The notes: generated from the letters alone by a model not told the origin. Shown: positions 26,931 through 37,598, numbered from the stretch's first letter. The stretch is DNA of 64,000 nucleotides from Channallabes apus (GCA_030522415.1 CM060115.1:8715579-8779578); one strand, 5' to 3'. Program-made: numbers and translations.

Positions 26931-27570
26931 GGCCTTGTTCACACGGGCGTTAAAATCGACCGTTTTTCTTCCGTTCGTAGCGTCCGGTGACCGCGGATGA
27001 AGCGCAGAGGGTTTTCTACACATACTGTAGGAGTCAATGACGGTGTTCATTCGGGCTTTGGTGACGTGCGTTTGTCCAGCTGCGCGTTTATACGGTGTTA
27101 AAAAAACGTTGCATGCAGCTTTTTCTTGCCGTTCAAATCCCAACGAACGCAAGGAAACTGCGTCTAGTTCGTTTTCTCCGCGTCCATTTTACGCTTAGGA
27201 GGACCGGATATATCCCATCATCCTATATGCTATACAGAGGGAAATGCGGAAAAAAGGCAAAAATAAAATGCTTAAAAAATAAAACTTCCGCGGAAATGTT
27301 CGCATTTCTTCATAAACCACAAAAAACTTCCTTTAATCCAACGTTGTGCAGTCAGACAAGGGCTTTCATATCCAGTTCCCGACACACTGCCCCCACAGGT
27401 TAAACACACAAACTACAATTTGGGCTGCAGGCTGTCGTTAGACAGAGACAAACGAAAGCCAGTGTAGAAGTCAATCGAGCGGCACTACAACACGCAACGT
27501 AAACGTACAGTATAGGACGTTCAGAGCGCGTTCGTTTATCCAAAAATTTAACGCCCGTGTGAACAAGGCC
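26931..27570. mobile_element. 640-bp Harbinger-like MITE with TAA target duplication
   Basis: Perfect terminal inverted repeats of 24 bp beginning GGCCTTGTTCACACGGGCGT at both ends. The element is flanked by TAA on each side (26928-26930 and 27571-27573). Three-base TWA duplications and GG-starting ends are typical of PIF/Harbinger elements. It has no transposase frame, so it would be mobilised in trans. CpG-rich inside. A rearranged older copy lies reversed at 33714..34075. Confidence 0.85.
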
Positions 27571-27852
27571 TAAAAGCATCAGTTTGAGCGCAGTCTGAGC
27601 AGAGCCACGCATTGTTTTTTTCTTTTTCGCATGCATTTTAACAATTTTGCTCACTAACTGTGTGCACAGAGACGCCAAGACACTTAAGTGTACAACATAA
27701 CTGATGCACCCATATACAGTTTATAACTGAACAGATTGCACTTAACTACCGGATGGAAATACACCAAATCACTCTTACAGACATTCACACGTGAGCATGC
27801 ATGCTCGGGGGCTTGTCATTATAAAATGGCTTATCAAAAAATATCTTATATA

Positions 27853-28393
27853 TAGGTATTCCTCGACTTACGAACGATTTACGGTCCTTTCCAGGAGCAT
27901 GTTCATAAGTCTGATTTGTTCTTAAGTACAACGGAATGAGTCTTATACGCCTTTGACACGAATATACAGTACAACGTGAAGCATAGCGACCCACTTGAGT
28001 AAACCTGTCCCTTTCCCCACACTGCCACCATGTGGTCAAAAAGGAAAATGATCTCACACATCAAATGTAAGTGTTGTCTCTGCTCGCGAGGACGCCATTT
28101 TGTCTCAGAGCTGATGCATTAAAACTAGTGACGAAGAATCATTTCTCCCACACCCCCCCACGCACACACAAATACAATATGCTGGACAGTGGACATTTCA
28201 GACATTCACTTACACACTGTATACATATTGCATGTAACTGTACATATTGGTATCTGGTCCACTGCAGTGTGTTTTTTTTTTCTTCTTACAATAAACATGA
28301 GCTACTTCCGTGATCGAACCAGAAGTAGAACCGCAGTTCGTTCGTATCTGTGGAAATACATAACTCGAATGTTCGTAAGTCTGGGACTACCTG
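27853..28393. mobile_element. 541-bp TA-flanked MITE of Tc1/mariner type
   Basis: Imperfect terminal inverted repeats: left TAGGTATTCCTCGACTTACG, right (reverse complement) CAGGTAGTCCCAGACTTACG, with TA on both sides (27851-27852 and 28394-28395). No transposase frame. Its outermost bases are CAG/CTG at the better-preserved end, the terminus expected to leave TACAGTA or TACTGTA on excision. Confidence 0.75.
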
Positions 28394-28965
28394 TATTTGT
28401 TTTCCCCATGACTTTACCAAGTCTGAATCCTTGATTTTGTGATTTTTCAAGGATTTTCAAACCTGTTATAAACAGGATGCTTTAAGAGTAATTAAGAATA
28501 AAAATAATTTTGATTTGGAAATACCTCAAGACCCGGTGTTACCGTTTTAACAAACCTTAATAACCCGTGAACGATTCTGGCAATCTTAGAATAGAATACT
28601 GTACGAATAGCACCTCATACTCCGGATCAGCTGGATTAATCCCTTTTTTTATTCGTGTAGCACTTTGCACAAGAAGCAGCTTTACAAAAATTAGAATTTA
28701 GATTTAGATCTTTAATAAGCAAGCAAAATGATAAAAAGAAAGGAAAAAAAAAACTCTTTGAGAAAACATGAGGAACAAGGGAAATGGCAACCGATCCACT
28801 TCTGGCGGAGGATTATAAGTTATTACAGGGTTTCACATGTAATACTTCCTTCAGTAAGGGTGGATTAGCAAGACGTGAGCCAGCAAGTTTAAATTGCCTT
28901 TTCGGAATGCATTTTGTGTGCGTGTTTCCTTCTATGTAGTCCAGAGCGATGTAGATCCCCATTTA
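28394..28965. other. Intron sequence, nothing recognised
   Basis: AT-rich, no exon or known repeat seen. Confidence 0.5.
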
Positions 28966-28967
28966 TC

Positions 28968-29155
28968 CGACCATTCATCCATTTTCTGTACCGCTAATCC
29001 TGCCGATGCCAGGGAACTCCAGGCACAAGGCAAGGATCCAACCCATCAGGGCATACACACACACACACACTCCCCAATTAAACATGTTTATGGACTAATA
29101 AACAGATCCCCCTCCTCGTGCCATAAAGTCTCCTGGGATACGCTAACACCTGTGT
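28968..29155 (-). mobile_element. Degraded SINE/LINE-tail repeat
   Basis: ATTCATCCATTTTCTGTACC and CTAATCCTGCCGATGCCAGG match the tail; CAACCCATCAGGGCATACAC follows. The tRNA-like end is missing. Confidence 0.55.
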
Positions 29156-29447
29156 GCTAGTTAGTAAAAATGCTAGCTGTTGATGCTAACAATAATGTTA
29201 TGGTGAATTTTGGCGGTAAAGTTGTAGAATTTCAACTATTCCATAATTTATTTCATGTTGATAATCTTGATTTTAAGGTCACGAGCTAAGTCGACTCATG
29301 GACAGTCCAGTTGTCGCGCGTCCAGCCCATTAAGGCATCATTAACTGCCACTTTACGCTATCAGTCTCTCGTGTTACGAGGCGAAGATGAGGACAGATAG
29401 CCAAAGAAAGACTGGCTCAGTTCTCCTTCCATCTAACTATCTCTCTA

Positions 29448-29486
<39 letters not shown>

Positions 29487-30107
29487 ATTCCACCTGATGC
29501 CTCCTGTCTTCTGAAGTCGGCCATTATTATAGGATTAGCGTGTGCCCTGGCTATGTCCTTTTCAAGCCTTGCTCTCTCTTTCTCTCGTTCCTGAAAAGCC
29601 CAGAGACAAAAGCAAGGCTGTTAGTAGCTGCACCAGACAGCCTTTTGGTGAGTGTTTGATTTGGAACGAATCCCGTTGATCAAACACTTGCTAAAGGAAA
29701 CGGTCGATCCGAGCGGCGTTCGGATTGCTGGCCGCGCTCTGAGGAAACACTCAGACAGCGCTGGGGCGGATTAGGGCCGAAGAGCGACGTGCTGATAAGC
29801 CTTCCGGAGCCTCAGCTCGGTTTAGCTCAACAATGGCTTTTATTTCTTTATCTGTTTATTTGGATACCTACCTATTAGAGCAGACGCTAATGAGCGCTCG
29901 CTTAACCTGAGCCCATACAAAACGACAGTATTCACTTCATTTAGAGGAAAAAAGGCTCTGAGCACGATCCTGTAATACTTGTGATGTGTTTCTGTGCTCT
30001 GTGGTGAGTTGGTTGGTTTACTGAGAGTGTGGAAAAAATAAATGCATATCACAAATCATTGTACAGCACATAAACTGCATACGAAGCGTGTATTGGCGTG
30101 TTCTTAC
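29156..30107. other. Intron sequence flanking the exon
   Basis: (TC)n at 29451-29482. The 29490-29830 stretch is less repetitive and moderately GC-rich, with no coding signature. Directly next to the donor of exon 30108..30223. Confidence 0.45.
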
Positions 30108-30223
30108 CAAGTCCAGGTCCAGGCTGGTGTGTATCCACTCTTTAGCCTCTTTATAATCCTCTGTTAAACCCATGATGTACAGTGTATCCAGAGAATCCAC
30201 AATGGTGGCCCCCCGTAGACCCC
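30108..30223 (-). CDS. MAN1C1: Internal exon of Golgi alpha-1,2-mannosidase (MAN1C1-like)
   Basis: Seen: read on the minus strand, an acceptor (TTGGCAG) precedes 116 nt, and a GTAAGAA donor follows. The first two bases complete a codon begun in the previous exon; 38 full codons follow, including [15 protein letters not shown] and [14 protein letters not shown]. Family knowledge: GATxxDxLDTLY is a hallmark of glycoside hydrolase family 47 class I mannosidases, type II Golgi membrane proteins that trim alpha-1,2-linked mannose from high-mannose N-glycans in a calcium-dependent reaction. The GGL-x-GAT start and DSLDTLY fit MAN1C1 better than MAN1A1 or MAN1A2, where I recall DALDTL. The exon is only about 38 residues of a protein of roughly 630. 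The next exon is at 3873..3953 and joins in phase 0. Paralogue assignment is from memory of the family; family assignment is secure. Confidence 0.9.
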
Positions 30224-30250
30224 CTGCCAACACACACACACACACACAAT
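30224..30250 (-). promoter_or_regulatory. Splice acceptor preceded by a (TG)n tract
   Basis: On the minus strand the intron ends in (TG)n then TTGGCAG, with the alternating tract (plus strand 30231-30248) in place of a usual polypyrimidine tract. Repeat length could affect use of this exon. Confidence 0.7.
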
Positions 30251-31055
30251 TGTATTAATTTACCTTGCAGCATGATTTTAAGTACACAATAAACAATAAT
30301 CCAGTACTAGTGGTGGTGGTGAATAAAGTTGAGATTTCAAAGTAGGCTCCCCAACCTAAACCTCAAATGCAATCCACTTCTCTAATTAACGTGAATCGCG
30401 CAGCTTTAGCACCATCACAGGGATCTTAATCCGCACTTAAGTGCCAATAAAGAATCAAAATAAAAGCGGCATGCTGAAATGAGCGCGTGAGCGGGTCCCC
30501 TCTTTCCTTTAAGAAGCACTTCATTTAGCGTTATTAAATCCTTTTTTCAACTTTAATGAGACATGTACAGAGCTTTTTTTTTTTTTTTTTTTACGTAATA
30601 TGCCAAAACCTCAAATGAGTACATGGTGAAAAGGGGAGGGAGAGAAGTGTTCCTGCTGTATTTGGGTGAAAAAATATGCAGCACCGTCTTCCTGCGCGCC
30701 CACAACAGCAACAGTGCGGTTATTGCGTTAGGGAGAATAAATTGGCCGCCGTGGTAAAAGCTAATGAAAAGAATATCATTAAGTGAGATGGAAGACCTCG
30801 CAAAAGCATGAAAAATCTGAAACACAAATGTAATAGATGGGACAACAGGGAGAGGAGTGCACTCAGACGCTTTGCTTGTTTCGCGTTCGGTCCACAACGT
30901 TGAATGTAACTATAAATCGACAAAACTTTTTAATTAGTTAAAAAAAAAAAAAGCAAACATGCTGTTATAAGAGCACTACAGGATGCGTCACGGCGCCTCA
31001 TGACTGATTCATTTCCCACAACAGGTTGTTTAAGATGTTGGATGACTTACTGTAT
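30251..31055. other. Non-repetitive upstream intron sequence, possible conserved non-coding element
   Basis: About 30360-30860 is largely free of recognisable repeats, apart from a T run at 30574-30592. It has mixed composition with homeodomain-like TAAT cores (for example GTGGTAAAAGCTAATGAAAA near 30751) and no coding frame. Conservation cannot be tested here. Confidence 0.3.
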
Positions 31056-31059
31056 CAGA

Positions 31060-31175
31060 AGGTTCCAGGTTCAAACCCCAGCACTATCCTACCAAGTCGC
31101 CTCTGTTGGGTTGAACAAGTCACTTAACCCTCAACTGCTCGGATGTAAAATTAATCTGCCAAATGCTTATATTTT
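31060..31175 (+). mobile_element. Partial SINE
   Basis: B box region GGTTCCAGGTTCAAACCCCA, then CACTTAACCCTCAACTGCTC and CTGCCAAATGCTTAT. Same family as 43604..43778. Confidence 0.65.
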
Positions 31176-31539
31176 CAATTCTATCATTATTTACTTTTAC
31201 TTCAAATTGAATACATGTACGTTTTTGTTTTCTTTTATCTTGCAATATTGGATTGCACATGAACCATAATCCATTCTTCTGCAGTCAAGCACATTTTTTG
31301 TTTTTATGAACTTCTTGTTAAATATGGATATCTGCCATATCACGAGTTAACATTCGCTGGATAGCTTCACCCAACGAATGAATGGGTAAGAAAAGGAAAG
31401 AACAAACGAAAGACTGTAAATGAATGAATGAAAAGTGCAAGTAATAACATTTAGTCAATTATACTGAATCTAAAGTTGCTTTATTAAACAGAGGATGCTT
31501 ATTTCATAGAAAATAAAAAAAGGCTGACAAGAAGGTAAA

Positions 31540-31770
31540 GTTTTGAATATATTGCAGATGGAATATATTGGTTTATTGAAATATATTGGAGAAAATATTA
31601 GACTCTGTGTAGACTGGGATATTGGACGATATTGGAGCGTAAACTGGATATTGCTATACTGCAATATATTGGAGGCAATATTTGAAACGGTGTGTATTGG
31701 TAAATTGAAAAATGCTGAAAACAGCACTGGACACTTTTTATATTGGTATACCTGGCTATATTGGAGAATC
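31540..31770. repeat. Degenerate ATATTGGA tandem repeat
   Basis: The core ATATTGGA (or TATTGGT) recurs about every 15-35 bases over this stretch, making open frames on both strands. No gene. Confidence 0.6.
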
Positions 31771-31879
31771 AGATCTGTCTCTTGTGCTGCAGCATCCACC
31801 TTCTCCTATTCTTAACACAGCCTTTTTATCCACAAAACTTATCACTGCCATGCATTTCATTTATCTATCGCAAATCTCT

Positions 31880-32000
31880 CAAGTGGACCAGGAGGTCCCC
31901 GTTTGGAGCCCCAACACTGCCGGGTTGCCACTGATGGACCCTTGAGGAAGGTCCTTCACCCCAAGGGCTCAGATGCAATCAGTGGTCGAGCTGGCAACCT
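31880..32000 (+). mobile_element. Degraded SINE body
   Basis: CCAACACTGCCGGGTTGCCA and ACCCTTGAGGAAGGTCCTTC match the family body; GAGCTGGCAACCTGACCCTG follows. Confidence 0.45.
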
Positions 32001-32018
32001 GACCCTGTATATAACAGG

Positions 32019-32130
32019 ATCCATCCATCCATCCATCAATCAATCCATCCATCTATCCATCCATCCATCCATCCACCCATCCATCCATCCATCCATCCAT
32101 CCATCAATCAATCCATCCATACATCCATCC
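32019..32130. repeat. (ATCC)n microsatellite
   Basis: CCATCCATCC with a few ATCA and ACCC interruptions. Confidence 0.95.
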
Positions 32131-32531
32131 AAATCTCCCAATGTTTCTCTTTGTTTCTTATTATCAGTATAGGTTGTCCCTTTGTCTTCTTTTTGTTATG
32201 TTAGCTCAAAATCTTAACTCAAGTTTCCCTTTAGGTAAAAACTAGGGGAACAATCCAGTCACAATATCTGCATCTGTGTGTATGTTTAGTAATCTAAATA
32301 TCCGTATATGCATTAGGGACATGGCCTACACTGGACAATACTGGATGAAACCTACAACAACAACATCATCATATGTTCAAAGGCAGTGCGTGGACATCAG
32401 TTCATCATATCTGCACACGCGTTGTGAAAATACCGTTCCATAAGCAAAGGCATTAACACAGCGCTGGTCCCCTCTTTGGTGCGGTGACTTAATGCCACAT
32501 GATATGATGTACACTCTATTTTTCTACTTCA

Positions 32532-32850
32532 GGGTAAGAAGGGAAGCCCATGAAGAGATGCATCCATCATGCATAGTGGTCACTGTACAAGCCTCTGGAG
32601 GCCGTGTCACAGTATGATCTGGGGTTGCTTTTCTTGGTCAGGTCTAGGCTCAGCAACATTACATGGCAACAAAATGAAGTCAGCTGATGACCTGAATGTA
32701 CGGAATGACCAGGTTATCAAATGCATTGAGTTTTTCTTCCCTCATGGCACCGCAATATTCCAGGACTACAATTGTGAAAGAGTGGTTCGTGGGCGTGAGG
32801 AATCATTTCACACAAGAATCGGTCACCATATTGTGCTCCATGATTAAAGT
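32532..32850 (+). pseudogene. Tc1-like transposase fragment
   Basis: Contains CCATCATGCATAGTGGTCAC, AAGCCTCTGGAGGCCGTGTC and ATCTGGGGTTGCTTTTCTTG, which read as the family's VxASGGxVxxWGCFSW motif in the catalytic core. Then comes a broken C-terminal portion with TTCCAGGACTACAATTGTG (equivalent to FQQDNxxxH, here degraded). Frameshifted and without termini. Same family as 48735..49390 and 61850..62330. Confidence 0.75.
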
Positions 32851-33326
32851 ATAGAAGTACAAAAGCTAATAATGAAGTATGTATGTATGTCTGTATGTAT
32901 GTATTGCTTATTTGGAATAAATATATTGCAGACAATGAAGTTTATTAGCAAAATAATTATGCTGAAGACTGTATAAAGTCACTGTAGCATTCAGGTTACA
33001 AGGTATCTGGAACTGTGGTTTTTCTTTATATTCCTTATTAAACATTTGCTGTAGGGCTGCAACTAACGTTTATTTTGATAATCGATTAGTTGGGCGATAA
33101 TTTTTTTCGATTATTCGATTAATCGGATAAAACTGAATGCTTTAATTTTATGTTTTGCTTAACTATATAAAACCATAAATCAGGGTATTATTTATGTACA
33201 GTATAAAAGTAAACTTAAAAAAATGCAATAGCCACATATAGAGTTTAATGATCTTTAATTTTGACATTTAAACCTTATTTTATGTAAATCAACATTTTTG
33301 TTTTTAACAAAAATTGCAGACGGCAA

Positions 33327-33330
<4 letters not shown>

Positions 33331-33383
<53 letters not shown>
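33331..33383. repeat. (AT)n microsatellite
   Basis: Perfect AT dinucleotide run inside the hAT element; a second run is at 33565-33604. Confidence 0.97.
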
Positions 33384-33386
<3 letters not shown>

Positions 33387-33563
33387 TTAAAAAATACACT
33401 GACATATTCAGTTAAGAATGACCTCAATTTTAAATTCTCTTAAATTAATTCAACTTAATAAGAAGAAGAATAGACTTCTACATCTATCTTCTACATCTGT
33501 TTATACATTATTTCGATTATTTTATCCTTTTTTTGTTGTCTCAATAATAATAATTTAAAAAAA

Positions 33564-33606
<43 letters not shown>

Positions 33607-33713
33607 TCATTTTGCTACACTAGACATTAATCTTATTGTTTTAAACATTCGTGTAACACGGCGACATAGGGAGAGAGAAAACCCAGCTACTGGATTCACT
33701 CTCTTTAGTTTGC

Positions 33714-34075
33714 CCTTTTTCCGCATTTCCCTGTGTACAGCGTGTAGAATCATGGCACATATCCAGTCCTCCGAAGCATAAAATTAACGCGAAGAAATCG
33801 AACTAGAAGTGTTTTCCTTGCGTTCGTTGGGATTTGAACGGCAAGAAAAAGCTGCATGCAGCGTTTTTTTTCTTTTTACGCCGTATAACCGCGCAGCCGG
33901 ACAAACGCACGTCACCAAAGCCCGTGTGAACTCTCACTGACTCCTTTTTTTTTAGTCGAGGCCAATTCCTCCCCGTCGCTAGGGGCTCCCACATGTGTAG
34001 AAAACCCTCGGCGCTTCATCCGCGCTCACCGGACACTACGAACGACAGAAAACCGCTCGATTTTAACGCCCGATA
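33714..34075. mobile_element. Older reversed copy of the Harbinger-like MITE, nested in the hAT
   Basis: Reverse complement of the 26940-27260 part of the MITE at 26931..27570. Shared strings include TTGCGTTCGTTGGGATTTGA, ACGGCAAGAAAAAGCTGCAT, GCACGTCACCAAAGCCCG and CGATTTTAACGCCCG. It is truncated at one end, diverged, and interrupted at about 33945-33992 by an insertion (AGTCGAGGCCAATTCCTCCC). Confidence 0.8.
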
Positions 34076-34659
34076 AGGTGTTTAATATACAGTGGGAGCC
34101 ACGTCAAACAGCCGCCTGGAGCATGACTGCTCCGTGGCAGTTCCATGAAGGCTTCGTGCATGGAATGTGATCCCCCGCGATGACGCAGTTAACGATGCCC
34201 CGCCCCATAAACGCCCCCATGCGCTTTCTAAAAAGATGGTTGCAATGCCGTATAATTCCGCCAGATGGAGCATTGACTGGCACAGTTAACTGCAGTGTCC
34301 AGGAAGCCCAATACCGTATCTTTAATATACAGACAGTTCTTGTATTGTCAACATAGTTTCATAAATAGATGAAAAAACAACAACAACAAACCGATTAATA
34401 AAACAGATTTGTTAAATCACTCAATACACAGCCCATGATGATTATGCTATTTATTATTTAATAATGAATTAATAAAATTAGTTAGTGAAATATTTTTAAG
34501 ACATCCTGAAATGATCCTTAAAGACACGGTAGCGGCTGTAATTTGTCTATACCGATCATTGTAGGTACGGAATAAAAGCGCGGGCTGTGTACAGTATTTT
34601 ATATTACTGTGTATTTTACCTAGTTCCATTTAATATACTGATAGATAATATTTTGCTGC

Positions 34660-35075
34660 AAAGTAAAGCTCAAAATGTAACGTCTGCTTGGGTTTGTTTT
34701 CGTTATATTTTTGATGATGTTTTCGCTGATTTTTTCACTGATAGTCTACAAGTGGCATAAGAGGCAATTAATGCCGCATGCAACCTGGAATAAATATCTG
34801 CCCATATGGATCAGTATTTCTTTAGTCATTTAATCATGCATAATGCTCCCCCGTCAAAAGATCTGATGGGGCATTAATCACTTATCACAACTGTGAATGG
34901 ATGCGGCAGCAGACACATTAAATCCCCATAAACACTTGGAGACAATAGTAAAAAAGTTCCAGAGGGTTAGCGCCTGTTATACTAATGTATTTTTACTGAT
35001 TTTTTTTTTTTACTGCTTATATTTCGTTGGTTTTTACGCAATTTCATGTGTGTGTGCGCACGAGAGAGAGAGAGG
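34660..35075. repeat. Internal duplication of the hAT, copy A
   Basis: Shares with 35246..35735, in the same order, CTCAAAATGTAACGTCTGCT, TTTGTTTTCGTTATATTTTT, GATCAGTATTTCTTTAGTCA, GATCTGATGGGGCATTAATC and ATTAAATCCCCATAAACACT. Ends in a (GT)n/(GA)n tract. Confidence 0.85.
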
Positions 35076-35103
35076 ATACTCTGACAAGATCAAGCTCCGT
35101 GTG

Positions 35104-35248
35104 GCTCCCGTGGCGCAATCGGTTAGCGCGTGACACTTATAAAGCAGTCCAGGTGAAGCAATGCCGAGTTCGAGCCTCACCTAAAGCACCCAAAGCATTT
35201 TACTGCATATCGCGCTGTGTATGTGACAAATAAAATTTGAATTTGAAA
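35104..35248 (+). mobile_element. SINE with a tRNA-Ile(UAU)-like head
   Basis: GGCTCCCGTGGCGCAATCGG then TTAGCGCGTGACACTTATAA matches the 5' half of vertebrate intron-containing tRNA-Ile(UAU), with TAT at the anticodon position and intron-like sequence after it. GAGTTCGAGCCTCACC matches the T arm, but about 8 bases between the anticodon arm and T arm are missing. A LINE tail (GTGACAAATAAAATTTGAAT) follows at once. It is therefore a retroposed, non-functional tRNA-derived unit rather than a tRNA gene. Confidence 0.7.
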
Positions 35249-35735
35249 GTAAAGCTTAAAATGTAACTTCTGCTTTGGTTTGTTTTCGTTATATTTTTGA
35301 TGTTTTCGCTGAAAGTCAAATTGGCATAACAAATTGATTAATGGCGCATAATATCTGGAACAAATATCTGTCCATACGGATCAGTGTGTCTTTAGTCATT
35401 TAACCAGCATAATGTCCCACATTAAAGATCTGATGGGGCATCAATCACTTATCACAACGGTGTATAGATGCAGCAGCAGAGACAGATTTAATCCCCATAA
35501 ACATTCACACTTGAAAACAAAACTAACAGAAGTAAACAGTTCTAGAGTGTTAGTGCCTGTTATCACAGGACAGGAATCACCTACAGGATACTACTGTATT
35601 TTACTGCTCATATTTTTTTACCCTAGTTTCATTTGGTTTTATGCGATTTCATGTATTATTTGTGTGTGTCTGTGTGTGTACAGTGTGTGTGTGTGTGTGT
35701 GTGTGTGAGTGCGAGAGACAGCGTGAGAGCGCGTG
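35246..35735. repeat. Internal duplication of the hAT, copy B
   Basis: Second copy of 34660..35075, starting exactly where the SINE tail ends. Divergence between the copies is moderate, and its (GT)n tract (35681-35708) has expanded. Confidence 0.85.
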
Positions 35736-36280
35736 CGCGAGAGAGGGCTTTCATGCTGATTTATCCAAGGTTACTAAAACCTGGCTTACTACCTATAAAA
35801 AATATTTCAATTTAACTCATGGGTCTCAATCACAGATGACACGACAAATTATATACTCTGAAACGTTCATTTGAACATTTAAAAATATATACAAAAACAC
35901 GAATACTAATGTTATCATGGTGTAAATTATTAACATTAGGTTAGGTCCTGCCCTTAATTAATTCATATTATAATTACTTTTACATAGTATAGTTACTGGA
36001 CTGACATGACCAAAAACTAGCTATTTCATTTAGCCTTTCTAAAATCAACCCATCTATCATTTATAATCAGAAAACATAAAACATATGATCTGTTCAACAG
36101 CCCATCTGTTTTAATTTAGTTTGTATTTTTTATTATTCATAAGACAACCTTTCAGTTTTGTAAATATTTTAGTTATAGTGTGATAAGTCTTACTTTAGGT
36201 TAAACATTTTTGAGAATTTTACCATCCAGCTTAGATAAATGTTATGTCATTGATTGATAAAATCTGGACTAAGGATATTT

Positions 36281-36283
<3 letters not shown>

Positions 36284-36339
<56 letters not shown>
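36284..36339. repeat. (AT)n microsatellite
   Basis: Perfect AT run inside the hAT element, followed by a T run. Confidence 0.97.
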
Positions 36340-36346
<7 letters not shown>

Positions 36347-36349
36347 TCC

Positions 36350-36530
36350 CCCCTGAGGGATTGCCACCTTATTGTGGTCTGGGGGTTTGCGTGCCTCAAC
36401 ACAATTCAGCAAATACAATACTGTTACTATACAGTAAGGTCAGGTAAAAACAGTGCTCGAACATGATGCCCCCCTCCCCCCACCCCGTGTTGTCTGGTCT
36501 AGAACAGCCCTGCCTCTGACCGTCTTTTGT
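36350..36530 (+). mobile_element. LINE 5' fragment nested in the hAT
   Basis: TGAGGGATTGCCACCTTATT, GTGGTCTGGGGGTTTGCGTG and CCGTGTTGTCTGGTCTAGAA resemble the conserved 5' start of a fish LINE (CCACCTTATNGTGGTGGAGG). Short and without coding sequence. Family not certain. Confidence 0.4.
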
Positions 36531-37499
36531 CTTGTAAATGAGTATTCTCACTCACCTTCCAATCCCCCCAGCGCACACACTCTGTTTGTACTGTAAACTG
36601 TACTGTAACTGTGTTTGCTAGGGCACTTGGTTATACACAGTACTTTAATGTATGGAACACTTACTTAACTTACTGGTTTGGTTTAAACATTTTACCTTAT
36701 TCAGCAAAATAAATTCATTATTAACGTATTGAAGTATTTTAGTTAAGGACAAAAACTGTGCTTGTGTTTAGAACTGCTGAACAGCCGAAAACACACACAC
36801 ACCCATCCCCCCGCCAAAAACACACACACAGAGAGCAATTAACACCATGTCATACTCAGGAGCGGAAGGTGAGAAACCGCAATGGAGAATACCAAGTTTG
36901 TCGTTGCTCTTTTGGAGTTCTTAAAACCCAAAACATTTATTTATACTGAGAAAAAATTATTATGGGTCACAATCACAAACACAAATACATATAATCAAGT
37001 GTTTAACTGGTTTCATTTGTTTCTATGATCAATAATTATTATTATTATTATTTTCAGCCCAACTCTGACTATTTAAAACAAAGTTGTGTCCCATTTTTTG
37101 CCCATTGAAGTTGTTGGTTCAACTAAACAATTTTTAAATACCCAAACAATCCCCCAAAATTAAAACACGCAAAACATGACTTTAACAATTCAATTTATTC
37201 TTCCAAAACTAGTCAAAGTTAAAACAGTAATTTATATAAAACAGATGAATACATGTTGTCTTTTTGCTTAAAGTTCATTAAACTACCCGGATACACCAGC
37301 TGCTTATAAGTCTCTATCTATAGTCCTTTTACATTAAAATATTAATTTTTCAAATATCAAAACTATTAAACATGGAACAGTTGAAGTCTTTGTTTCCCCC
37401 AAAGTACTGTATCAGACATTTTGCAGTTCTATGTTCAGAATATACAGTAGACCTGATCAAACATCATTCTAAAGCTGTCGGACTGTGACGTCATCCCTC

Positions 37500-37598
37500 C
37501 TACAGCTCCCTCAACAGCTTGTTCAGGCTCCTCCAGTCCTGTAGCTCCAAAAGTCCAGCCGTCAGCCGTCTGACCCCCCAATCCTCCACAGCGGAGCT
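37500..37598 (-). CDS. Possible terminal coding exon inside the hAT, product unknown
   Basis: On the minus strand a TTTAAGCAG acceptor is followed by 32 open codons and a TAG stop. The peptide starts SSAVEDWGVRRLTAGLLELQ and ends RSLNKLLREL: amphipathic, helix-prone and leucine-rich. An AATAAA-type signal lies about 300 bases downstream (TTTATT at about 37193-37198 on the plus strand), so this could be a complete last exon. I do not recognise the product. Joining directly to the exon ending at 38668 gives an in-frame stop and no ATG, so a middle exon would be needed, or the transcript is non-coding. Confidence 0.35.
   Translation of the reverse strand, partial: SSAVEDWGVRRLTAGLLELQDWRSLNKLLREL

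Noticed and set aside
30108..30223. Assignment to MAN1A1 or MAN1A2 instead of MAN1C1
   Set aside because: DSLDTLY and the GEAS..FEVNIRY context in the next exon fit MAN1C1 better. A full alignment of all three teleost paralogues would settle it.
35104..35180. Functional tRNA-Ile(UAU) gene
   Set aside because: About 8 bases between the anticodon arm and T arm are missing, the acceptor stem does not close fully and a LINE tail follows: a SINE head or pseudogene.
36350..36530. Active LINE insertion in the hAT
   Set aside because: Only a short 5'-like piece is present with no reverse transcriptase coding sequence.
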